From NCBI GenBank assembly GCA_946894095.1, contig OX335643.1, positions 12,201,036 to 12,265,035 on the forward strand: a stretch of 64,000 nt of DNA, written 5' to 3'. This document shows positions 56,667 through 64,000 of this stretch, piece by piece. The position numbers and the translations under genes are program-made. This DNA comes from Incurvaria masculella (Eukaryota; Arthropoda; Insecta; Lepidoptera; Incurvariidae). The stretch's first letter is position 1. Every line of letters starts with the position of its first letter. Below the pieces are notes generated by a model. It worked only from the letters and a program-made list of their open reading frames with translations. It searched no databases and was not told the DNA's origin.

Positions 56667-57342
56667 TATATGTTACGGTTAAGATCGGCTCGTAAGCTAT
56701 GCTCCCCATGCAAACGTAGTTTACTAATAATTTGGGAACCGCTATTCCAATTAAATTGATATTTAATATCTAATATCAGGTAACAAATATCTGCATGCTT
56801 TTGTTTTTTTTTTAAATCCAAACCGAATGAAATGAAAGCAAAAAGAAAATCTTCATACGAATTTTGTTTTCTCTATGGTTTGACCCAGAATACATTTACC
56901 GAAAAAACAAAGGCATGCAGACACAGATATTTGCAGCCTAATATTAGATACCAAATATCAAGTAAGTTGGAACATTGGTTTTCAAATGATTAGTAAACTA
57001 CGTTTGTATGGGAGGCGAAATTTTCAGGTGCTTACGGGCCGACCTTAAAGCCCGGTTTTGGTTAAAGTACGAAATATTTTTTCCCTTGAAGGTAACTAAG
57101 ATTTTCAAGATATACCTGTGTCGAGGGATACTCATTTAGAGTTTATGGTAAGAAAAAAATAACCTTAACCAAATTTTTTTTTCGATTTCTTGAAAAAAAA
57201 ATAATTTAAAGTTAATTTTTTTTCTTTACATCAACTTTTAATTAATGCACTCAACATGGATATAAGTGCAGAAATCCAAAAAACTTCAAGGAAAAAATAA
57301 TTTCGGACTTTAACCAACATCGGACTTTAACCGTAATATATA
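56667..57342. mobile_element. MITE O, interrupted by MITE D
   Basis: Ends TATATGTTACGGTTAA and, inverted, TATATATTACGGTTAA; the inverted match continues through GGTTAAAGTACGAAAT to TTGAAG (57091 and 57285). MITE D lies in the TTAA of the left end. Confidence 0.75.
56683..57044. mobile_element. TTAA-MITE family D, copy 2
   Basis: TTAA at 56679-56682 and 57045-57048; ends GATCGGCTCGTAAGC and GCTTACGGGCCGACC. Confidence 0.88.
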
Positions 57343-59218
57343 CAAAGTGAACAAGTTTAGATGTTTCCAAAACCTGTGATGGAAATCGAAAGAAATAACA
57401 AAATGTGTATGTTAACCTAATAAAAAAAAATGTAAAGATAAACAAAACCAAATAACATTAAGAAACAATTTGACCTGTGGTTTTTTTAACTGCCAAACTA
57501 TTATATTTATCACAATATTTACCTAATCTAATTGTTTCCAAATCCAAAGTACAAATATGATTAAATACATTTTTGATTCTGAATAATTTGATAAACAGGC
57601 CATGAACTCTATGCTACCAATGTTTTTTACACTGTAGATAAGATCGGATTTTCCCAGGAATATAGCCACATTAACCAATGCACAATTCCAAACATTGCCT
57701 CATTCCGTTATGAAGTGTTGCCAGGCTCTATGTTTCCGAAGAGATCAGAGTGTTGTGTTTTTAATATTTCGTTGTCATTAATCTGTTTGTATTGTACATT
57801 CCTCGCCCTAATGAGTCGTATTTTGGTGTACAAAACGGCGTAAACATTAGTGTAGTCTTCATCTAGTGCTGTTGTGTGATGTTAGCGCTTGTGAGAAACC
57901 AATTTGTGGAACAATTGCCATGTCCTGACCACTTTTGGATTGTCCTGAGTGATTATGAACTTCAAAAAGTTGCGGGCAAAATCTTTCGTTCTTATCATGT
58001 GAGTTTGGACTGTCATACATTATCTGTGACTTTCTGTCATTTCATTCTATGTTACTCCATTGAATGTAAATATTCAATTGAAATGACAGAAAGTAGGGTT
58101 TGGATGAGCTTTGGATTATCTAGTTTCCTTTAAGTTTACGGCTAACACAGTCATACTTCGACAATAATGTTTAATTTGACGGCTTACCGCGCGTATGAGG
58201 AGTGGGACGTGCTGCTCGATGTTTCGGAGCCTCACATGGGCTTACTTCGGGCATACTTCGACGCCTCTACTAATTCCTTTCATACCTTTTTTACTTTCGT
58301 ACGTATATTTTCGTGGTCGTAGTAGTTTCGAATTTGTTTCATATTCTCACTTACTGTCTGACCTCAATCATGGTAAGGCAACATAAATCAGATCACATCC
58401 ACAGTTATTTGTTTGACCTTTACCTTTAACTGTTTGTAACTGTGATAAATATGTGTCATAACAAAGTGTAATCATGCATGCACACAGTGTAAACATTTAA
58501 ATTGATGTCTTGTCACAGCTGACGCAAACGGGGAATCCTTTAACTTTTTCACTGTCTCCCTTTTTCGTCTGTGCCTGAATTCCTATGCTTAAAATATGCA
58601 ACTTAAAAAAATTTGACCCAGAAAAAGATGGAAAATATGGACAATTTTCATTGCCGCTTCGGCCATTGTTTCAATCCCAGCGGCATAAACCCTAACACCT
58701 ATTCAGTTGTTTCGTCTCGAATGCGAGTTGTTCTTTGGTTCGAAATCCATGTATAACTGTAGGTCCTCTTCCCCCACTAGGCAGTACGGTTAAGAGGATA
58801 ATGAGGTGATCGAGTTCCATACAGAGGCTCGTGCCTGTTTCCTCAGTCAAATTTTGCAATTAAATTAACCACTTTTTATCACTCTTTTTAGTATTGCTCA
58901 CCCTTAGGAGTGGTATGCTTTCATAAAATTTATGAAAAGACTACGCCTTAGATATGCCCTACTGATGAGAAAAAGAATAATTCAAATCGGATGACAATGG
59001 CGGGGATAACATATGAGTACACACATAAAATGTATTTTTGCACTATACTTTCTTTTGTAAATTGTTTTTTTTTTGTGGCGTAATAAAGAATTTTCAATCA
59101 ATCAATCAATAAAAAAACATGTAGACGAATTGGGAATCTCCTCATTTTTTTAACTCGGTTGAAAGAAAAGACACCTTTTTTCCATGTTTGTTATTAACCG
59201 GTCGTGACGGTCCCGCAG
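57343..59218. other. Akt intron 2 stretch
   Basis: A SINE-like scrap (58640-58790), a block TTTAATTTGACGGCTTACCG (58168) shared with 862, an AATC run (59094-59108) and a repeat L end (to 59160). No exon. Confidence 0.4.
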
Positions 59219-59369
59219 GAAGGAATGGGTGGACGCGATCCGCTACGTCGCGTCGCGGATAGCGCCCGGCGGCTCCGGCGACGTCGACATGACGCCCTCC
59301 AACGACGAGATGTTCGACAAGTTCTCGCAGCAGGGCACCTCGGGCAAGGCCGGCGGCAGGAGGAAAGTG
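59219..59369 (+). CDS. Akt: Akt third coding exon (end of PH domain, linker)
   Basis: Residues 108-158: KEWVDAIRYVASRI ends the PH domain; MTPSNDEMFDKFSQQGTSGK and a basic GGRRKV follow as linker. Acceptor CCCGCAG, donor GTAAGT, exit in phase 0. No further Akt exon was found before the right edge, so the kinase domain lies outside. Markedly GC-rich compared with the surrounding introns. With exons 1 and 2 the window codes 158 residues. Confidence 0.95.
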
Positions 59370-59414
59370 GTAAGTCGCGCGGGCACTGTCGCCTGTGGCG
59401 TGTCACGGTATTAA

Positions 59415-59782
59415 GGTCGGCCCGTAAGCATCAGAAAATTTCGCCTCCCATACAAACGTAGTTTACTAATAATTTGAAAACCACTATTCCAACATACTTG
59501 ATATTTGGTATCTAATATTAGGCTACAAATATCTGTGTCTGCATGCCTTTGTTTTTTCGGTAAATGTATTCTGGGTCAAACCACAGAGAAAACAAAATTC
59601 GTATGAAAATTTTCTTTTTGCTTTCATCTCAATCGGTTTTGATTTTAAAAAAAAACAAAAGCATGCAGACACAGATATTTGTTACCTGATATTATATATT
59701 AAATATCAATTCAATTGGAATAGCGGTTTCCAAATGATTAGTAAACTACGTTTGTATGGGGAGCATAGCTTACGGGCCGTTC
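59415..59782. mobile_element. TTAA-MITE family D, copy 3 (368 bp)
   Basis: TTAA at 59411-59414 and 59783-59786; it starts 45 bp after Akt exon 3. Ends GGTCGGCCCGTAAGC and GCTTACGGGCCGTTC. Confidence 0.88.
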
Positions 59783-59786
59783 TTAA

Positions 59787-60213
59787 GGCCCTGGTACTAG
59801 CCAAATCGCAAAGTTAGACGAGGCACCCCAAGTCTGACGATTAGAAGTGTCATTCTTACAATATATGATTCCTTGTCTAGGAATCAACCTATTTTGGTTT
59901 ATTTATGTTTCCTTTCTCTATACAAAATACATTGCGGAAATGGTGTCCATTTCCGAACTTTTTTGACTAAATGTAGAAATCTAAAAGCAAATGGATTTAT
60001 TTGTTTATGCATAATGCTGTTTTTGCTTATATTTAGAAATCATATAACTTTCAGATTTTATTATTATTTAATTAAATGATGGAAAAAAAATTATTAAGAA
60101 TCCATTATCAGTCTGGAGTTCTATTTGGACTTGCTGAGGCTTTTCACTACATATTATTAAATTTGTTTAAAGGTGCATTTGTATGGCGCGAGTAGTTGGC
60201 TAGTCCTAGCGCC
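59787..60213. mobile_element. TTAA-MITE family E, copy 1
   Basis: Shares the TTAA at 59783 with MITE D and ends before TTAA 60214-60217. Ends GGCCCTGGTACTAGCCAA and TTGGCTAGTCCTAGCGCC. Confidence 0.85.
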
Positions 60214-60372
60214 TTAAGACGTCCCGCTCATTTTTATTTATAATTAAAAAAAAATATATGGAACCTGACTTGGATGGCCAAACAACTGGATGAAGTTAGC
60301 CCAATTGACCACATTCCCGAAGGAATTAAGTGCCGTGCCAGGACCTTCCCTTTATGAGCACGGCCATAGATA

Positions 60373-60867
60373 AAAACCGGCCAAGAGCGAGTCAGACTCA
60401 CACACGAAGGGTTCCGATGGTCATACAAGATTTAACACAAACAAATGACGTTTTTTGTATGGGGTCCCTTGAATTTTTATTATTTTTAAATTCTACCTAT
60501 TTGTTGTTATAGACGTTTTGCGCAAAAGTAATAAGTTGGTGCACAACTAGATAAGTGTACCTATATTGGTACTTTTCAACATTTTCAAACAACCATTACT
60601 AAGGCTGAGATAAATAGTCGTATCAGAAACTAAGACTAACGGAAAGTAGTACTTTGTGATGTCACTTTGACACATTTTGTATGGAGGAAGTATTCATAGC
60701 ATATTGGATGAAAATATGGTCAAATCGGAAATAAAAATTGTCCCTGTTTTCCATGCAGTCCGAATGTGGGTGTGGTACTAGCCATCCATGTTCATTTACA
60801 TAAAACAAAACAGGATATCTTTCATTTTACTGTATTCCAACAGCACCGTTTGTCGTCACTTACCGTT
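60373..60867. other. Fragments of family B and SINE
   Basis: 60373-60490 is a family B end (AAAACCGGCCAAGAGCGAG, CACGAAGGGTTCCGATGG). 60700-60800 is a SINE scrap (TTTTCCATGCAGTCC, TAGCCATCCATGTTCA). Confidence 0.5.
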
Positions 60868-61180
60868 TAAAACTTTTTATAAACTCGCGGTTATGCGTGG
60901 ACGAGACATTGACATTGGATTTCGGGAAGGTCGCGATCGCTCTAAAGTCATCGGCGTGAGGTCCCAAACAAGTTTGCAACAAGTAAGTGAGGGGCATATT
61001 GTCGAGGGAGTTAATTTATTGCACGCATTTAGATTACGCGTCGGGTTAAATTTTAAAATAAAAAACCCGAATGGAGGTAAGGTATTCTTGGATCGTTGTG
61101 CTGTGTGGGTTACGGCGCGTAAAAAGTATACAAGTTGCCCCACTGAATTTCTTCCCGGACATCTTGTAAGAGACAACTAA
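60868..61180. other. Unrecognised ORF pair
   Basis: Open on both strands for about 100 codons (plus RGRDIDIGFREGRDRSKVIG; minus NKLTPSTICPSLTCCKLVWD). No domain is recognised; it sits among transposon scraps and is probably part of one. Confidence 0.25.
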
Positions 61181-61189
61181 GGGATTATG

Positions 61190-61388
61190 CATTCTTGGTT
61201 CGGATTCCAAGTGAACCTTCACTTTTCCTTGCTTAAGAGGTTGGTACCATCGCATAAAATGGCGGATGGTCGAAGCGGTAATCTAATGAAGGTCCTGGCA
61301 TGGCACCTAGTTCCCATGAGGTGTGTTGGGCTAATATCATGACAGTAGGTGTGATATTAGCCATATTAGTCCAATGGCATAAACAAAG
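61190..61388 (+). mobile_element. 5S-type SINE, 5'-truncated copy
   Basis: GGTTCGGATTCCAAGTGAA, GATGGTCGAAGCGG, AAGGTCCTGGCATGGCACC and TAGTCCAATGGCATAAAC; the head is missing. Confidence 0.7.
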
Positions 61389-61539
61389 TATGAAAATGTG
61401 AACAAAGCCCTTGGTCGGACTTCTTACCTAAATTGAAAAAAAATACCGGAAGGGAAAGGGGGGGTAAAAAAACGCCAAACCAATCGACTTGCGTTGTCAA
61501 ATGTGTGGAGAATTAAAGACCGTATGCAGTGGGCGTTAA

Positions 61540-62010
61540 GGCGCTAGGACTAGCCAACTACTCGCGCCATACAAATGCACTTTATAACAAATGTAATAAT
61601 ATGTAGTGAAACGCTTCAGCAAATCCAAATAGAACTCCAGACTGATAATGGATTGTTAATAATTTTTTATTCCATCATTTATTTAAATAATAATAAAAAT
61701 AAAAAAGTTGATTTTTCTCATTAGAAATCTGAAAGTAATTCGATTTCTAGATATAAGCAAAAACAGCATATATGCATAAACAAAAAATTCCATTTGCTTT
61801 TAGATTTCTACATTTAGTAAAAAAAGTTCGGAAATGGACACCGTTTCCGCAATGTATTTTGTATAGAAAAAGGAAACATACATTAACGAAAATAATTCAA
61901 TTCCTAGACAAGGAATCATATATTGTAAGAATGACACTTATAATCGTCAGACTTAGTTAGTTAACTTGGGGTGCCTCGTCTAACTTTGCGATTTGGCTAG
62001 TACCAGGCCC
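61540..62010. mobile_element. TTAA-MITE family E, copy 2
   Basis: Inverted relative to copy 1; TTAA at 61536-61539 and 62011-62014. ORF 61772-61960 is a chance frame. Confidence 0.85.
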
Positions 62011-62014
62011 TTAA

Positions 62015-62556
62015 GGTGGCCCAACCCGCTCATTTCCCCATACAAAAGGGGAAAGAAGATCACGCCTATATTTCTTGTCAGAGATCCAAAAATTTGCTCA
62101 ATATAGCTTTATTTGATTGAACTAGATGTCTGATGACCATTGGCATTGTAAAATTGTGTGTGGTTTCCAAGTTATAACGTCCGAAAGTTCGGATTTTTCG
62201 CGCGTTTTATACAATTACTTTGGAGGTGGATTACGCAATGATAAAGTAAGAACATCTTAAAAAGATTAGTCATCAGACATAGCTTGTTTAATCAAGATTT
62301 ATAATCTATTTAGTTTTTCTTAGATTTTTGACTACAGCGGTCGTGGTTTACTTTTAGCTATAAGTCGTTTTGAAATTAAAATTTTCGTAAATCTTACCAA
62401 ATCATACACTATGCACATTGTCTTTTTTGTGGACAGGTTGCATCTTCCTCATAACGGAGCCTGTCTTATTCTTAGAAACAGATAGGGTCCCAGAGCGCAA
62501 CAGCGCGGTTTTGTACCGTGCCCGCAAATGAGTTGAGGCCGCCGGGTTGGGCCACC
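62015..62556. mobile_element. TTAA-MITE family C, copy 4 (542 bp)
   Basis: GGTGGCCCAACCCG to CGGGTTGGGCCACC, TTAA at 62011 (shared with E) and 62557-62560. Confidence 0.9.
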
Positions 62557-62708
62557 TTAAGCGAACTAACATTTGCTAGTAGTGTGCATTTGCAAGACCA
62601 AACCATTCCTTCCTACATTTCATATCTCATCAAAGATTTTTATCATTTCTTCATTCTTACCTGGTGTTATTGGTGCCTTGGTTGGTGTTATATGCTTTAT
62701 ACAGATTT

Positions 62709-63021
62709 TTAGGGTTCCATACCCAAAGGGTGAAAACGGAACCCTATTACTAAGCCTCGCTGTCCGTCCGTCCGTCCGCCCTTCCGTCCGTCCGTCTGTC
62801 ACAGGGCTGTATCTCATGAACCGTAATAGGTAGGCAACTGAATTTTTAACAGAGGGTGCATTTATTTTGCCGCTATAATAACAAATAAGTCAAAATAAAA
62901 TATAATAATAATTAAAGGGGGGTCCCATACAAAAAACGTGTTTTTTTTTTGTGTTAAATCTTGTTCGATCGTACGGAACCCTTCGTGTGCCAGCCCGACT
63001 TGCACTTGGCCGGTTTTTTCT
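62709..63021 (+). mobile_element. Repeat family B, copy 4
   Basis: AGGGTTCCATACCCAAAGGG, GTCC/GTCT run (62762-62797), TGCCGCTATAATAACAA, end CACTTGGCCGGTTTTTTC. Uninterrupted, so it serves as reference for copy 2. Confidence 0.8.
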
Positions 63022-63085
63022 CAAAATTTAGCTTATCTGGACACGTGGTCAACTCGTACTGCTGTTTTATTCAATCATGTCTTAA

Positions 63086-63446
63086 GGATGTTCCGACCCA
63101 TACAATGTTTTTTTTACACAGAACGCAAAAAGTATTGCACTTTAAGGCACGAATTCGTCAAAAATATAAAATATAGCCATAGTAGTTGCAGCGAAAACAT
63201 ATTCACAATTTCAAGTTTAATGGTTTCGTTGTAATTGCCGATTCGAAGTTTTACACCGTTAGATGGCGCTGTTAAATAAAAATCGTATTTATATAAATTG
63301 TAACAAAACCAATAATCCTGAAATTGTGAAATTGTTTTCGCTGCAAGTAATATGACTATATTACACTTTTATTATTAATTCGTGGCTTAAAGTGCAATAC
63401 TTTTTGCGTTCTGTGTAAAAAAAACATTGTATGGGTCGGAACATCC
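63086..63446. mobile_element. TTAA-MITE family M, long inverted ends
   Basis: TTAA at 63082-63085 and 63447-63450. Ends GGATGTTCCGACCCATACAA and complement match for about 60 bp. Contains AGATGGCGCT (63261). Confidence 0.88.
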
Positions 63447-63551
63447 TTAATTCTCTACATTTACATGTATGTGTTGCAATAATAGTGTCAAACCATGGTT
63501 ATTTAATTTCACTAGTAAAATTATATGATTTGACAAATTATTATTATTATT

Positions 63552-63575
63552 CTAACCTAACCTAACCTAACCTAA
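63552..63575 (+). repeat. Short CCTAA run (telomere-like)
   Basis: Almost five copies of CCTAA, the insect telomere unit. A looser TTAGG set is at 5612-5636. Too short to show telomere origin. Confidence 0.6.
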
Positions 63576-64000
63576 TTATTTCCAGTGAAATTCTGGCGAT
63601 ATCATAATATTAGTAGTAATATTGTAATACATATAAACAGTTGACAAAAAATTACAAAGTTACTAGAAAAATAAGACGAATACATCTTTGAAAATATGAA
63701 TGTCACATGCATAATGTATTGCACCATGGTGGAACTCGTCTGCATTGAACTATTGAACTGTTTTAATTTAAATTAGTTTTAAAGTTTGTAAGTAGACCCC
63801 ATCTATCTTAAACGTGTTTTGGACTGACATTTGGCAATGCTACAAAACATTAATGGGCATCGTTAAACCTACTTAGCTTATATTAAATTAAAGTGAGGTC
63901 TGTGGAAGAGTGATAGCCCACGCTTGAATTGAAGATGGGTTTGTTTGGACCCAAAAAAGTATTGGAAGCTGGTCTTGCACATTACGCACTACCAAGGTCT
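63576..64000. other. Right edge, nothing recognised
   Basis: AT-rich, no Akt exon or repeat end seen. Confidence 0.4.

Larger units (their letters stand above)
61425..62580. mobile_element. MITE F fragment interrupted by E and C
   Basis: AACGCCAAACCAATCGACTT to GGGCG (61535), then two MITEs, then GCGAACTAACATTTGC (62561). The right end of F is not seen. Confidence 0.7.

Overview
The window is nuclear DNA of an insect, very probably a moth or butterfly (Lepidoptera). It is AT-rich and has small conserved exons with GT/AG introns in long introns full of short non-autonomous transposons. It also carries a 5S-derived SINE family, a Helitron with a CTAG end, and short CCTAA runs like the insect telomere motif. 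The species cannot be named from the sequence alone.

Two conserved genes are present, transcribed away from each other. On the minus strand (25115 to 5428) is the stoned locus: a single-exon stnA ORF (775 aa) followed after only 10 nt by the stnB ORF. I could assemble stnB as 14 exons, every junction keeping frame, giving 1243 aa with NPF motifs, a stonin-type domain and a mu-homology domain. Both proteins serve synaptic-vesicle recycling, and the arrangement implies one dicistronic mRNA. On the plus strand (46579 onward) is the 5' part of Akt: three coding exons for the PH domain and start of the linker (158 aa). The kinase exons lie beyond the right edge. A decayed tandem copy of Akt exon 2 sits 39 nt after the real one.

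Almost everything else is repeats. 1-5400: flank downstream of stoned, with a SINE-in-MITE nest, a LINE relic and a perfect 31-bp hairpin. 5428-25115: stoned, with a 7-kb intron (9422-16422) packed with MITEs. 25116-26533: stoned 5' region with NRF-1/Ewg-like sites. 26534-37314: a composite retroelement: inverted gag-bearing arms, one arm split by a full-length LINE with intact ORF1 and ORF2 and a 13-bp target duplication, followed by an LTR-like block; the composite splits an older MITE. 37315-46576: decayed MITEs, a 206-bp tandem repeat, a 5'-truncated sister of the LINE, a Helitron, and the Akt 5' region. 46677-64000: Akt introns and beyond, with SINEs, a broken jockey-like LINE, and several MITE families in TTAA sites.

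The most useful results are the compact stnA-stnB junction with an stnA frame lacking any internal methionine, the duplicated Akt exon, and the nested insertions. Internal paralogues preserve the uninterrupted site in several nests, so insertion order and TTAA targeting can be read directly. Boundaries of diverged repeats are approximate; family names (C, D, E and so on) are labels used only here.
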